A stretch of 64,000 bases of DNA from an uncultured Bacteroidales bacterium (GCA_947173955.1 CAMWHE010000003.1:1-64000); one strand, 5' to 3'; counted from the first letter of the stretch, positions 1 to 10,066 are shown. Notes: generated by a model not told the origin, from the sequence alone. Program-made: numbers and translations.

Positions 1-21
1 GCGGCGCTCGCGGCTCAGCCC

Positions 22-900
22 TCACAATCCGCCGCGCACTCGCAGCGTGCTCATCCCGGGGCGCGCGGCCCGGGGGTCCCCTAGGGGGGCCCGGGAGAAG
101 AAGAGGGGGACGAAGTGGAGGACGTAGATGGTCAGCGGGAGGTAGAGGAGGACGAACCAGAGCATCCGGCCGATGACGGTGGCTGTGGCTGAGGCGGGTA
201 TCTCGAGGGGGTCGCGGCCGCCATGGGCCATGCGGCGCTCGTTGCGTGTGCCTCCGATGAGTGTGATGCCCAGGAGCATACTCTGCTGGATGATGAGGAC
301 GATGATGCCGGGGATGACGAATGAGGCGAAGCCCTGTTCGGTGTCGCCCATGATGTAGGAGGCGTTGTCGATGGGTGAGTCGGAGCCTGTGGTGCCGCTG
401 ATGCCGAGCGACGAGAGGGTCTCGGCGCGTAGGTCGGCGCCGGTGGCGAGCTGAAGGCCTGTGAGGCTCAGGAGCATGGAGCGGTAGCGCAGGAGCAGGG
501 TCATGTCGGAGTAGAATGAGATGTGGGCCTGCTCGCCGCGGCCTATTTTTTCGGCGTAGTCGGAGGGGATGTAGATGATGGCGTAGCAGTCTTTCCGGTC
601 TTTCAAGCGGCGTGCTTCGGCCATATCGGAGGCGTAGCCGATGATGTGCATTGACTCGGTGGCGTCGGCCATGCGGACGAATTCGCGGCTCTGCTGTGAA
701 CGGCTGTCGTCGACTACGGCTACGTTGATCTCACGGGCTACTTCGGGGTTGTAGATGAGGGTGTAGACGATTGGGTAGGCGAGGGGCAGGGCGATGAAGA
801 ACAGGAGGGCGCCGGCGTCGATGAGCGACAGATGTGCCTCGCGTGCGGTGACGCGGGCTACGTCTGTGAACCACTGTTTTATGTTATTCCATAGAGTCAT
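22..900 (-). CDS. ABC-2 type transporter permease (YbhS/YhhJ-like), C-terminus anomalous at window edge
   Basis: 292 aa; N-terminal TM plus extracytoplasmic ABC-2 style domain, 'FVIPGIIVLIIQQSMLLGITL', 'LYLPLTIYVLHFVPLFF'; second permease of a tolC-hlyD-permease-permease operon. Confidence 0.8.
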   Translation of the reverse strand: MTLWNNIKQWFTDVARVTAREAHLSLIDAGALLFFIALPLAYPIVYTLIYNPEVAREINVAVVDDSRSQQSREFVRMADATESMHIIGYASDMAEARRLKDRKDCYAIIYIPSDYAEKIGRGEQAHISFYSDMTLLLRYRSMLLSLTGLQLATGADLRAETLSSLGISGTTGSDSPIDNASYIMGDTEQGFASFVIPGIIVLIIQQSMLLGITLIGGTRNERRMAHGGRDPLEIPASATATVIGRMLWFVLLYLPLTIYVLHFVPLFFSRAPLGDPRAARPGMSTLRVRGGL

Positions 901-913
901 TGTCGGGGGATAT

Positions 914-2080
914 TTAGGGTACGTAGACGGGCCGGAGGGCTCGGCGGCGCAGGCGGCCGGCGAGGAGGGTGGCTACGATGGGGAATATGAGTAGGGATAT
1001 GTAGTAGTAGCGGGAGTAGAAGAGGGCGACTCCGTTGAGTGCCTGGTCGCTGTATATTAGGAAGTACCAGCGCACGGGGAGGATGTAGCTGAATATGCCT
1101 ATGTAGCCGTACATCTTGTCGACAGGGAATGAGAATCCGGCTATCGAGAAGGCGAGGATGCCGAAGAGGGAGCAGATGCTGAGCGAGAGGCGGAGGTTGG
1201 CGAGGATGGAGCAGATTATCAGGGCGAATGACTGGCAGGCTATGACGAAGATGGGCATGGCCAGGAGCATGTTGCCGAGATGTGCGCAGGGGAAGTGGCA
1301 GTAGGAGAAGAGCAGGGCGTCGAATCCCCATCCGATGATGGTGAAGATGACGGTAGCGGGCAGGAGTTTGCCGACGAGGGCTGTGGCGATTGAGCCGTTG
1401 GCGCGGCTGAGCCACGCGGGGGATGTGCGCCGCTTGAATTCCTCGCAGATGGAGAAGCAGGTGACGAGGAATATCATGAGCTCGAGGGCTCCGGGTATGA
1501 AGGAGTTGGAGAGATAGACGGAGTAGTTGGTCCAGGGGTTGCCCAGGGGGTGGGTATCGATGACGATGGGCTGGAGGAGGGTGCCGGCGGCGGCTTCGGG
1601 GAGGCCGGCGGAGGTGAGTGTCGTCTCGACGACGGCTCCGGAGCTGAGTACGGCCATGGTCTTGAAGCCTTTGAAGGCGAGGGTACCGGGCACGAAGTAG
1701 GTCATGTTGGAGTAGTAGGAGAGGGTCGGGGTGCGTCCGGCGAGGGCGTCGGCCTGAAAGTCCTCAGGAATGAGGAAGAAGCCGAATATTTCGCCTGACT
1801 GTACCTTGGCTACGGCGTCATGATAGGATGCTTCGCGTGAGGTCAGGTCGATGAGCTCGGTGGAGCCGAGTGAGCGGGTCAGATTGCGCGACATGGCGGT
1901 GTTGTCAAGGTCGACGATGGCTGTGGGTACCTTTGTCGGCAAGCCTTCGCTCATGAGTGTTATGAAGAAGAATGCGCAAGCTAAGGGCACGAGTACCATG
2001 GCCCAGAGATAGACTCTTCGGGAGCCGTAGCGATGGAGTTCGCGTCGGATGGTGGCGCCGAGACCTTTTGCGATATTCAT
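914..2080 (-). CDS. ABC-2 type transporter permease (YbhR/YhhJ-like)
   Basis: 388 aa full-length ORF, 'VPTAIVDLDNTAMSRNLTRSL', multiple C-terminal TM segments. Confidence 0.88.
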   Translation of the reverse strand: MNIAKGLGATIRRELHRYGSRRVYLWAMVLVPLACAFFFITLMSEGLPTKVPTAIVDLDNTAMSRNLTRSLGSTELIDLTSREASYHDAVAKVQSGEIFGFFLIPEDFQADALAGRTPTLSYYSNMTYFVPGTLAFKGFKTMAVLSSGAVVETTLTSAGLPEAAAGTLLQPIVIDTHPLGNPWTNYSVYLSNSFIPGALELMIFLVTCFSICEEFKRRTSPAWLSRANGSIATALVGKLLPATVIFTIIGWGFDALLFSYCHFPCAHLGNMLLAMPIFVIACQSFALIICSILANLRLSLSICSLFGILAFSIAGFSFPVDKMYGYIGIFSYILPVRWYFLIYSDQALNGVALFYSRYYYISLLIFPIVATLLAGRLRRRALRPVYVP

Positions 2081-2134
2081 AGGGTGGTATATGAGGGAAT
2101 AGGGTTGTTTTATGTCAGGTTGTTACCGGGCTTA

Positions 2135-3154
2135 TCAGCGATAGATTACGGTCATGCCGGGACGGAGGTCGGGGACTGAGTCGAGGGGACGCGCCTTGAT
2201 CTGGAATGTGCGGCTGTCCCAGTCGCCGGTCGACTTGGTGGCGCGCCAGGTGGCGTAGGAGCCCATGTCGCGGACGTAGTAGATTTCAGCTTCGATTTCC
2301 TTTTTGTCGAGGGCGGGGATCATAAGCTTGATTTTCTTGCCCATGGTGAGGTCGTTGAGGAGTTCTTCACGGACGTTGAAGGTGACCCATTTGTCGTCGG
2401 TACGCAGGAGGTTCATGATGGGGGCTCCGAGGGCAACGAGCTCGCCTTCGTGGGGATAGATGACGTCGATCTGTCCGTCGCAGGGGGCTGTCAGATACTG
2501 ATCCTCGAGGAGGGCGTTGACTTCGGCTACGCCGCCCTGGGCTACGTTGACCATGGCGCGTGCGCTTTCTTTGTCCTCGGACTGAGCGCCCTGGCGGGCG
2601 AGGTTGTACTGGCTTTCGGCGGCTTTGGAGGCGGCTACGGCAGCGTCATAGGCGGCTTTGGCCTCGTCGCGCTTCTGCTCGGAGATGACCCCCTTGGAGT
2701 AGAGCGACTCCATGCGGTCGTAGGTCTTTTTGGTGATGTCGACGGCGGCTTTGGCCTGCTGCCACATCTGATAGGCTGTGGTTACGATCTGTGAGCGTGT
2801 GCCGGCATCGACTTTGCGATTCATGGCTTCGGCTACGGTCACCATGCCTTCGGCCTGTGTCATCTTGGCTTCGGCGAGGTTGGAGTGGATATGGACGAGG
2901 GTGTCGCCCTGACGCACGTTGTCGCCTTCGCGGACGTAGATGTCGGTCACGCGGCCGGGGAGCATTCCGGAGATGCGTATGCCGGTGGCTTCGGCCTGTC
3001 CTTCGATGATCTCGGGGGGTTCTTTGATGAACAGGAAGCCTACGATTGCGAGAGCGGCTACTATGAGGATGATGACGGCGAGGGCGCCCATCAGGCGTCG
3101 GCTTTCTTTTTTGACTTCAGCTGCCGTGGGGGCTGGATAATTGTTGTCGGCCAT
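2135..3154 (-). CDS. HlyD/EmrA-family periplasmic adaptor subunit
   Basis: 339 aa; N-terminal TM, 'GRVTDIYVREGDNVRQGDTLVHIHS' biotinyl-lipoyl-like motif, coiled coil, 'YLTAPCDGQIDVIYPHEGELV'. Confidence 0.92.
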   Translation of the reverse strand: MADNNYPAPTAAEVKKESRRLMGALAVIILIVAALAIVGFLFIKEPPEIIEGQAEATGIRISGMLPGRVTDIYVREGDNVRQGDTLVHIHSNLAEAKMTQAEGMVTVAEAMNRKVDAGTRSQIVTTAYQMWQQAKAAVDITKKTYDRMESLYSKGVISEQKRDEAKAAYDAAVAASKAAESQYNLARQGAQSEDKESARAMVNVAQGGVAEVNALLEDQYLTAPCDGQIDVIYPHEGELVALGAPIMNLLRTDDKWVTFNVREELLNDLTMGKKIKLMIPALDKKEIEAEIYYVRDMGSYATWRATKSTGDWDSRTFQIKARPLDSVPDLRPGMTVIYR

Positions 3155-3190
3155 AATATCGATAGTTTTTTTATTTCTGTTAGCTGATTA

Positions 3191-4642
3191 TTAATATATT
3201 GAGCGTCCGAGGACTTTGGTCAGATAGGTGTCGCAGAGCTGCACGTCGATCATGGCGTCGATCTTCTCGGAGTTGGCTTTGAGCCATGCTGTCTGAGCTT
3301 CGAGGACATTGTCGGTGGTCAGGACTCCTTCCTGGAATCCGATCTGGGCATTGGAGAGGTTTTCCTGTGCTTTTGTCTCGTTGGTGATAGTCATCAGGTA
3401 GGTCTTCATGGCTTCCTGTGCCTTGAATGCGGCCTGTGAGACCTGAAGGGCTATCTTTTCCTTGGCGTCGTCGAGTGTCAGCTGTGCGATATGCTGTTCG
3501 GCGCGGGCCTGGCGGAGCTTGTTGTAGTTGCCTCCCCAGTGCCATACGGGTATCTTGAGCATAACGCCGACCGAGAAGGCGCCGCTGAAGCGGGTCTTGA
3601 AGCCGTCAAACATATTGGGGTTGGAGAATGAGTATGTGCCGATCAGGGCTACGTTGGGGAGCATCGACGAGAGGGCTACGTTCTTCTGTTCGTCGGTGAC
3701 TTTGGTCAGCATCTCGAGGGCATGGACGTCGTGGCGGGCGCGGTAGACGTCCTGCATATTGTAGGATGTGGCGATTTCTTCTTTGGGGGTGGCGTTGTCG
3801 ACGGATTCGTCAATGACGCGGATATCGGTGTCGACGGGGAGTCCGCAGAGCTGGGCGAGAAGCATACGGGAGAGCACGAGGCCGTTGTCGACTTTGGTAA
3901 GGTCGATCTGGGCTTCGTTGAGCTTGACATCGACTGTAAGCTTATCGCTTTTGGTGGCTACGCCTTCATCGACCATGAGGCCGACGTTTCTGTCAAGGGA
4001 GTCGAGGAGGGCGACGTAGCTTGTAGCGAGGCGCTGCTTGGCGGAGAGGGAAACGACCTGCCAGTAGGCAGCGTCGACGGCATAGACTACATCCTGACGG
4101 GCAGAGGCGTGGAGGTCTTTTGTGAGTTCTTCAGCGTAGCGGGCCATGCGGTTGAGAGCCACGATCTTGCCGCCCATGTAGATAGGCTGTGTCAGGGTTA
4201 CGGCTCCGAAAAAGACATTGTGGATGTCGAATGTCATGGCGTCTTTCGGTATCAGGGCTACGGTCGAGGGGATGTACTGTCCGTCGGGCCCCTTGACGGG
4301 CATATGAGTGGCCGGGTCGGTGACGAGATTGAAGTCGTAGGAGCCGGTCTGCATATTGAATGTCTTGGTGGGGAGGAGCTGGTCTTTGTCGAAGATCGAG
4401 ATGTTCTTCTGATTATACATATATCCTCCGGCAAAGTCGATGGCGGGCAGATAGGCCGCGAAGGCTTCCTTGCGCTGATAGCCTGCGGCCTTTACTTTTT
4501 CAGCCTGTATGAGGAGTTCCTTGTTGTTTTCAATTGCGAGAGCGCGGCATGAGTCGAGCGACAGGGGCTCGGCGGCATGAGATGCCAGTGCGGTAGCTGC
4601 TGTCATCGCGGCCAGGATACATGATTTTAGACTTGAACTCAT
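3191..4642 (-). CDS. TolC-family outer membrane efflux protein
   Basis: ORF 3191..4753; likely start at internal Met (MSSSLKSCILAAMTAATALASHAAEP signal peptide); TolC repeats. Confidence 0.88.
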   Translation of the reverse strand: MSSSLKSCILAAMTAATALASHAAEPLSLDSCRALAIENNKELLIQAEKVKAAGYQRKEAFAAYLPAIDFAGGYMYNQKNISIFDKDQLLPTKTFNMQTGSYDFNLVTDPATHMPVKGPDGQYIPSTVALIPKDAMTFDIHNVFFGAVTLTQPIYMGGKIVALNRMARYAEELTKDLHASARQDVVYAVDAAYWQVVSLSAKQRLATSYVALLDSLDRNVGLMVDEGVATKSDKLTVDVKLNEAQIDLTKVDNGLVLSRMLLAQLCGLPVDTDIRVIDESVDNATPKEEIATSYNMQDVYRARHDVHALEMLTKVTDEQKNVALSSMLPNVALIGTYSFSNPNMFDGFKTRFSGAFSVGVMLKIPVWHWGGNYNKLRQARAEQHIAQLTLDDAKEKIALQVSQAAFKAQEAMKTYLMTITNETKAQENLSNAQIGFQEGVLTTDNVLEAQTAWLKANSEKIDAMIDVQLCDTYLTKVLGRSIY

Positions 4643-4887
4643 GGTTATGAAGTTGAAACGTGTTTGTTTTACAAATTTAGTAATTTTTCCTTTTATTTTA
4701 ATAAACGCTGTCAGGAGTAAAAAGTTTGTTTCCCGGCTCTTATATGTACTCATTATATTAATGTGTCAGGCTGTTCGTTCGCCGCCGGACTGAGTCAGCG
4801 GATGGCCGAGCTGACCGTAAAAGTAGGGCTGAGAGATATGACTTCCGGCCTGTGGAGCGGTTTTTACGCGATTTTTATGCCCGATTC

Positions 4888-4918
4888 TTTGTCAATTTGA
4901 ATTATATGTCTAACTTTG
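4888..4918 (+). promoter_or_regulatory. Bacteroidetes-type promoter for the AraC regulator gene
   Basis: TTTG (4888-4891), 19-nt spacer, TAACTTTG (4911-4918): exact match to the TTTG / TAnnTTTG consensus. Confidence 0.75.
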
Positions 4919-4942
4919 TCTAAGAATCAACTTCAACTGTAG

Positions 4943-5866
4943 ATGAAAAATGTTTTAAAGCTGAGCGACATCGAGCCGCTCAGTACGATTTCTGAAGTAT
5001 TCAGTCATTCGCAACAGGATTATATATTTTCACATTTTATTTTCCGGGACAAACTCAGGAGCAAGTTTGACGAGGTGGTCAGTTTCGACGGTCTGTCGGT
5101 CATCATGGTAATCAAGGGCAATCTGTGCCTGTCGATCAATTCGGAGAAGTTTACTCTTGAGCCCAACACGCTGGTCATCCTCCGCCCCAACGATGTGCTG
5201 ACTGCGCCCGGTAATGAGGATGAGCCGGCCGATATCTATACGTTGTTTCTCTCCTCGCGCTTTCTCAAAGGCATCAACTTCGACGTCAATATCATCCGAC
5301 CGTCGAGATTTATCGACTCGTCGCCCGTACTGCATTTCAACCGCTCGCAGAAGAAGTTGCTTCTCAATTATCTGATGCTGCTGCACAACTGTGCCATCTC
5401 CAACGACAGCGGACCGAATCAACTCGGCGTCATATCGCGCAGCATAGGCCGAAATCTTGTGGTATCGTTCCTGTATCAGATAGCTTATATCCGGGAGAAG
5501 GAGCTGACGACAGACAGTACTGTGCTCGATCTGCCGGCTCAGCGCACGCGTAAGCTCAATTATGTCCATGACTTCCTCAAGATACTCGAGCAGTATTACC
5601 GCCAGGAGCGGAATGTGGCTTTCTATGCCGACAAGCTCTGCATATCGTCGAAATATCTGTCGATGCTTGTCAGGGAGGCGACCGGGCATTCGGCCGCCAC
5701 GATAATCGACCGCTATGTCATCACCGAGGCCAAGAATATGCTCCGCTATTCGGCCGATACTATCCAGCAGATAGCCTATAAGCTGAATTTTCCGAATCAG
5801 AGTGCGTTCGGCAAGTATTTCAAGCACATGACGGGTCAGTCACCGACTACTTTCCGGATCGGCTGA
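4943..5866 (+). CDS. AraC-family transcriptional regulator
   Basis: 307 aa, cupin-like N-term, C-terminal HTH 'FYADKLCISSKYLSMLVREATGHSA...QIAYKLNFPNQSAFGKYFKHMTGQSPTTFR'. Confidence 0.93.
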   Translation: MKNVLKLSDIEPLSTISEVFSHSQQDYIFSHFIFRDKLRSKFDEVVSFDGLSVIMVIKGNLCLSINSEKFTLEPNTLVILRPNDVLTAPGNEDEPADIYTLFLSSRFLKGINFDVNIIRPSRFIDSSPVLHFNRSQKKLLLNYLMLLHNCAISNDSGPNQLGVISRSIGRNLVVSFLYQIAYIREKELTTDSTVLDLPAQRTRKLNYVHDFLKILEQYYRQERNVAFYADKLCISSKYLSMLVREATGHSAATIIDRYVITEAKNMLRYSADTIQQIAYKLNFPNQSAFGKYFKHMTGQSPTTFRIG

Positions 5867-5924
5867 ACTTTTACCCTGCGCAGATTGTAGTGTAAGTATA
5901 AACCTAAGACTTAAGACTTACGAT

Positions 5925-6311
5925 ATGAAAAAATTTATTCTGGCTGCATTTGTAGCTCTTATATCTATGACGGCCTGCGCACAGGACAATCATGTAAAGA
6001 CTCTCGGCGACAATAATTATCAGACACTGCTTGACAATCCGCAGAAGCCTCTCGTCATAGATTTCTCGGCGACGTGGTGCGGACCGTGCAAGATGTTCTC
6101 GCCGGTCTATCATGAAGTAGCCGCAGAAATGGCAGGAAAGGCCGATTTCTACAAGGTAGATGTCGACGAGTCGCCGCAGCTTGCCGCCGGCATGAGGATT
6201 CAGGCTGTGCCCACGATCATACTGATCAATCCGAAGACTGAAAAAGTCGATGTTGTCCAAGGGGTGGTCAGCAAGGAAGAATTTGTAAAACGCGTCAAGG
6301 CTATTTTGTAA
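5925..6311 (+). CDS. exported thioredoxin-fold protein
   Basis: 128 aa; signal/lipobox-like MTAC; WCGPC active site; cis-Pro region 'QAVPTIILI'. Confidence 0.92.
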   Translation: MKKFILAAFVALISMTACAQDNHVKTLGDNNYQTLLDNPQKPLVIDFSATWCGPCKMFSPVYHEVAAEMAGKADFYKVDVDESPQLAAGMRIQAVPTIILINPKTEKVDVVQGVVSKEEFVKRVKAIL

Positions 6312-6334
6312 CAAAGACAAAATTCCATATCTTT

Positions 6335-6382
6335 GAGAGTCTGTTTTTCCCGACTGAGCGGGCGGCAGACTCTCATTTTTTT
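6335..6382 (+). terminator. Rho-independent terminator after thioredoxin gene
   Basis: GAGAGTCTG ... CAGACTCTC followed by ATTTTTTT. Confidence 0.85.
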
Positions 6383-6485
6383 ATTCTCAGAGCTTAAAAA
6401 TCGGGTTAAACTATGACATTTTAGGGATTTAACTCTGATTTTTCTGTCACGAATTTTTGTCCAATTAGATTTATCACGCTTTCAG

Positions 6486-7715
6486 ATGGTCTTAAATTAC
6501 ATTTGGGTCGGCTTTTTTCTCGTTGCGTTTGTTTTCGCTGTCGTCAGATCGCTCGGCGGCGACCTCTCGGTGTGGAGTTCCATAATGGAGTCCTCTTTCA
6601 CATCGGCGAAGTCGGCGTTCGAGATTTCTCTCTACCTGACCGGTGTCCTCTCGCTATGGCTCGGCCTGATGAAGATAGGGGAGAGAGGCGGTGTGATTCA
6701 GGCGCTGGGTCGACTCGTCAGTCCGCTCTTTGTCCGTCTCTTCCCGGGAGTACCGAAAGGGCATCCGGCCATGGGGTCGATGTTTATGAATATGAGCGCA
6801 AATATGCTTGGTCTCGACAATGCCGCGACTCCGCTCGGACTCAAGGCCATGAATGAGCTGCAGGAACTCAATGCCGAGAAGGACAGGGCGACTGACGCCA
6901 TGATAATGTTTCTCGTCCTGAATGCTTCGGGGCTCTGCCTTATTCCTATAAGCATAATGATGTATCGCGCTCAGGCTGGAGCGGCTAATCCGACGGATGT
7001 CTTTCTACCGATTCTTGTCGCTACCTTCGTAGCAACGTTTGTCGGCATCGTGGCGCTATGTATCAGGCAGAAGATACGTCTCTCCGATCCGGTGCTCGTC
7101 AGCTGGCTTCTCGGGATGGCAGCCTTTGTAGGTGGTATCGTCTGGTTCTTTTCGTCGCTGCCGCAGGAGGCTGTTCAGCTATGGAGCGGATTCATAGCCA
7201 ATTTCCTGCTGTTCGGAGTCATAATCACCTTTCTGATAGCGGGTCTGCGCAAGAGAATCAATTTGTACGACACATTTATCGAGGGGGCGAAGGACGGGTT
7301 CAAGACCGCTGTAAAGATCATCCCTTATCTCGTCGCTATTCTGGTGGCAATCGGAATGTTCCGCGCCTCTGGAGCTATGGATTATATCACGATGGGCATC
7401 GTGGCCCTCTTCTCGGCGGTCGGCATTGATACCGACTGGGCTGAGGCACTTCCGACGGCGCTGATGAAGCCGATGAGCGGAAGCGGATCGCGTGGGATGA
7501 TGGTCGACCTGATGAATACCTACGGTGCTGATTCATTTGTAGCCCGTGTTTCGGCGTCGATACAGGGTAGTACGGATACAATGTTCTACGTATTAGCTGT
7601 TTATTTCGGCAGCATAGGAGTGACACGCACCCGCTATGCCGTCAGTTATGCGTTGCTGGCCGATGTTGTGGGATCTATTTCGGGTGTCATTGCCGCCTAT
7701 ATATTTTTCAGATGA
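6486..7715 (+). CDS. nucleoside-recognition (Gate) domain / SpmA-SpmB-like membrane protein
   Basis: 409 aa polytopic; 'AANMLGLDNAATPLGLKAMNELQ', 'PTALMKPMSGSGSRGMMVDLMNTYGADSFVARVSASIQGSTDTMFYVLAVYFGSIGVTRTRYA'. Confidence 0.88.
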   Translation: MVLNYIWVGFFLVAFVFAVVRSLGGDLSVWSSIMESSFTSAKSAFEISLYLTGVLSLWLGLMKIGERGGVIQALGRLVSPLFVRLFPGVPKGHPAMGSMFMNMSANMLGLDNAATPLGLKAMNELQELNAEKDRATDAMIMFLVLNASGLCLIPISIMMYRAQAGAANPTDVFLPILVATFVATFVGIVALCIRQKIRLSDPVLVSWLLGMAAFVGGIVWFFSSLPQEAVQLWSGFIANFLLFGVIITFLIAGLRKRINLYDTFIEGAKDGFKTAVKIIPYLVAILVAIGMFRASGAMDYITMGIVALFSAVGIDTDWAEALPTALMKPMSGSGSRGMMVDLMNTYGADSFVARVSASIQGSTDTMFYVLAVYFGSIGVTRTRYAVSYALLADVVGSISGVIAAYIFFR

Positions 7716-7745
7716 TTGCATTGATTCTAAAAATTGCTAACTTTG
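7715..7745 (+). promoter_or_regulatory. putative promoter for ybeY
   Basis: ATTG (7715-7718), 19-nt spacer, TAACTTTG (7738-7745). Confidence 0.6.
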
Positions 7746-7749
7746 CATT

Positions 7750-8178
7750 GTGAAGACCGTTATACAATGGCTCTCTGACGGGGTCGAAATGCCGGCTCTC
7801 AATTTCCAGCAGATGGAGTCGTGGATTGAGGCTGTAGCCCGCTATCATGCAAGGACAGTGGGGGAATTGACATACATATTCTGCAATGACCCTAAGATAC
7901 TGGAAGTCAATCTTCAATATCTGAATCACGATTATTTCACAGATATAATCACGTTTGATTATACACGCGGGTCGCGCCTCAGGGGCGATATGTTCATATC
8001 GCTTGACACTGTGGCTACAAACGCTCATCAAGTCGGAGCAGACTATGACACGGAGCTGCGGCGTGTTATCATCCACGGTGTACTCCATCTTTGCGGTATC
8101 AATGACAAGGGACCCGGCGAGCGAGAGATCATGGAGCGCCACGAAAACGAAGCTTTACAATTGCTTAATACTTTGTAA
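7750..8178 (+). CDS. ybeY: rRNA maturation RNase YbeY
   Basis: 142 aa, GTG start; 'HGVLHLCGINDKGPGEREIMERHENEAL' zinc-binding H-x3-H motif. Confidence 0.92.
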   Translation: MKTVIQWLSDGVEMPALNFQQMESWIEAVARYHARTVGELTYIFCNDPKILEVNLQYLNHDYFTDIITFDYTRGSRLRGDMFISLDTVATNAHQVGADYDTELRRVIIHGVLHLCGINDKGPGEREIMERHENEALQLLNTL

Positions 8179-8187
8179 ACCACGCAA

Positions 8188-10065
8188 ATGCGTTACAATT
8201 ACGATGTAATAGTCATAGGTGCCGGTCATGCCGGTTGCGAGGCGGCGAGTGCTGCCGCGCGTCTCGGCGCATCCACACTGCTCATCACGCATGATCTCGA
8301 CAAGATTGCCCAGATGAGCTGTAATCCTGCTGTTGGCGGCATTGCGAAAGGTCAGATAGTCAGAGAGATAGATGCGCTTGGAGGATTGATGGGCATTGTC
8401 ACCGACAGAGCTACCATCCAGTTCAGGATGCTCAACAGTTCCAAAGGACCGGCCATGTGGAGTCCGCGCGCGCAGTGCGACCGCATGAAATTTTCGGCCG
8501 AATGGCGCCGTATTCTTGAAAACACCCCGAATCTGTATCTATGGCAAGACTCTGTCACAGAGCTGATAATTGAAGATTCGGAAGTCCGCGGAGTCGTTAC
8601 CGGACTCGGATTGCGGTTCAAGGCTAAGAGTGTAGTCCTTACTGCCGGTACATTTCTCAACGGTATGATGCACTTCGGGCGCACGCAGCTGCCCGGCGGC
8701 CGTATATCTGAAGCAGCTTCCTACGGACTGACTGAGCAACTGAAGCAAATTGGTTTTATCGCTGACCGCATGAAGACCGGAACTCCTGTCAGAGTAGACG
8801 GCCGGTCAGTGAACTGGGAGCTGACGACTCGACAGGACGGCGATCCTAATACACATCACTTCTCATATCTCACGGATGTCAGAGCCGGTCTGAGACAGCT
8901 GCCCTGCCACATCGTTTACACTAATGAGCAGACGCATGATGTTCTCCGTCAGGGTCTGCCTGACTCTCCGCTCTACAACGGTCAGATCAAGAGTATCGGT
9001 CCGCGATATTGTCCGAGTATCGAGACAAAAATCGTGACCTTTGCCGACAAGACTTCCCATCAGCTGTTCCTCGAACCGGAAGGAACCGATACACAGGTGT
9101 ATTATCTCAACGGTTTTTCATCGTCACTTCCGATTGACATCCAGATACGCGCTCTGCAGACGATACCGGCATTTGAGAATATCCAGATATTCCGTCCCGG
9201 CTATGCCATCGAATATGACTTTTTCGATCCTACACAGCTCCATCATACTCTCGAGACGAAGCTCGTCGGCGGCCTTTATTTCGCCGGTCAGATCAATGGT
9301 ACGACAGGATATGAAGAAGCAGCGGGGCAGGGTCTTGTAGCCGGTGCCAATGCTGCAAGGCGTGCGCTGGGTCAGGATCAGTTTACGCTTACGCGCGATG
9401 CCGCATATATCGGTGTTCTTATCGATGACCTTGTAATCAAAGGGGTCGACGAGCCGTACCGTATGTTTACCTCGCGTGCGGAGTATCGTATTCTCCTGCG
9501 ACAGGACGACGCGGATATGCGTCTTACCCCTCTCGGATATTCGCTTGGTCTCGTCAGCGAGGAACGCTACAAGCTCATGCTTGAAAAGCGAAAATGGCGT
9601 GATGAACTGATCGACTTTGCCGGTCGCTTCAAGGTCAGGGCTGATAAAATCAATTCCTATCTTGAAGCTGCAGGAAGTTCGCCGCTGACAGATGGAATAC
9701 GTCTCCGCGACCTTATACTTCGTCCCGAGCTGTCGATTGAGGGGCTTGCCTCGGCTATAAGGCCGTTGGATGAATTTGTACGGACTATACCTGATGAGTT
9801 GAGGGCGGAGGTGGTAGAAGCAGCCCAGATTCTCATAAAATATAGTGGATATATCGACCGCGAACGCTTGATTGCTGATAAGATCAGACGCCTCGAGTCG
9901 GTCAATATCCGGAACAAATTCGACTACTCGTCGCTTAAGGGTCTCTCAACCGAGGCCCGTCAGAAGCTTGTCAAGATTAATCCCCGGACCATCGCCGAGG
10001 CATCACGCATACCCGGTGTGTCACCGAGTGATATCAATGTGTTGCTACTTCTTAGTGGTCGATAG
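8188..10065 (+). CDS. mnmG: tRNA uridine-5-carboxymethylaminomethyl(34) synthesis enzyme MnmG (GidA)
   Basis: 625 aa; 'DVIVIGAGHAGCEAASAAARLG', 'SCNPAVGGIAKGQIVREIDALGG', 'GQINGTTGYEEAAGQGLVAGANAAR'. Confidence 0.98.
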   Translation: MRYNYDVIVIGAGHAGCEAASAAARLGASTLLITHDLDKIAQMSCNPAVGGIAKGQIVREIDALGGLMGIVTDRATIQFRMLNSSKGPAMWSPRAQCDRMKFSAEWRRILENTPNLYLWQDSVTELIIEDSEVRGVVTGLGLRFKAKSVVLTAGTFLNGMMHFGRTQLPGGRISEAASYGLTEQLKQIGFIADRMKTGTPVRVDGRSVNWELTTRQDGDPNTHHFSYLTDVRAGLRQLPCHIVYTNEQTHDVLRQGLPDSPLYNGQIKSIGPRYCPSIETKIVTFADKTSHQLFLEPEGTDTQVYYLNGFSSSLPIDIQIRALQTIPAFENIQIFRPGYAIEYDFFDPTQLHHTLETKLVGGLYFAGQINGTTGYEEAAGQGLVAGANAARRALGQDQFTLTRDAAYIGVLIDDLVIKGVDEPYRMFTSRAEYRILLRQDDADMRLTPLGYSLGLVSEERYKLMLEKRKWRDELIDFAGRFKVRADKINSYLEAAGSSPLTDGIRLRDLILRPELSIEGLASAIRPLDEFVRTIPDELRAEVVEAAQILIKYSGYIDRERLIADKIRRLESVNIRNKFDYSSLKGLSTEARQKLVKINPRTIAEASRIPGVSPSDINVLLLLSGR

Positions 10066-10066
10066 T

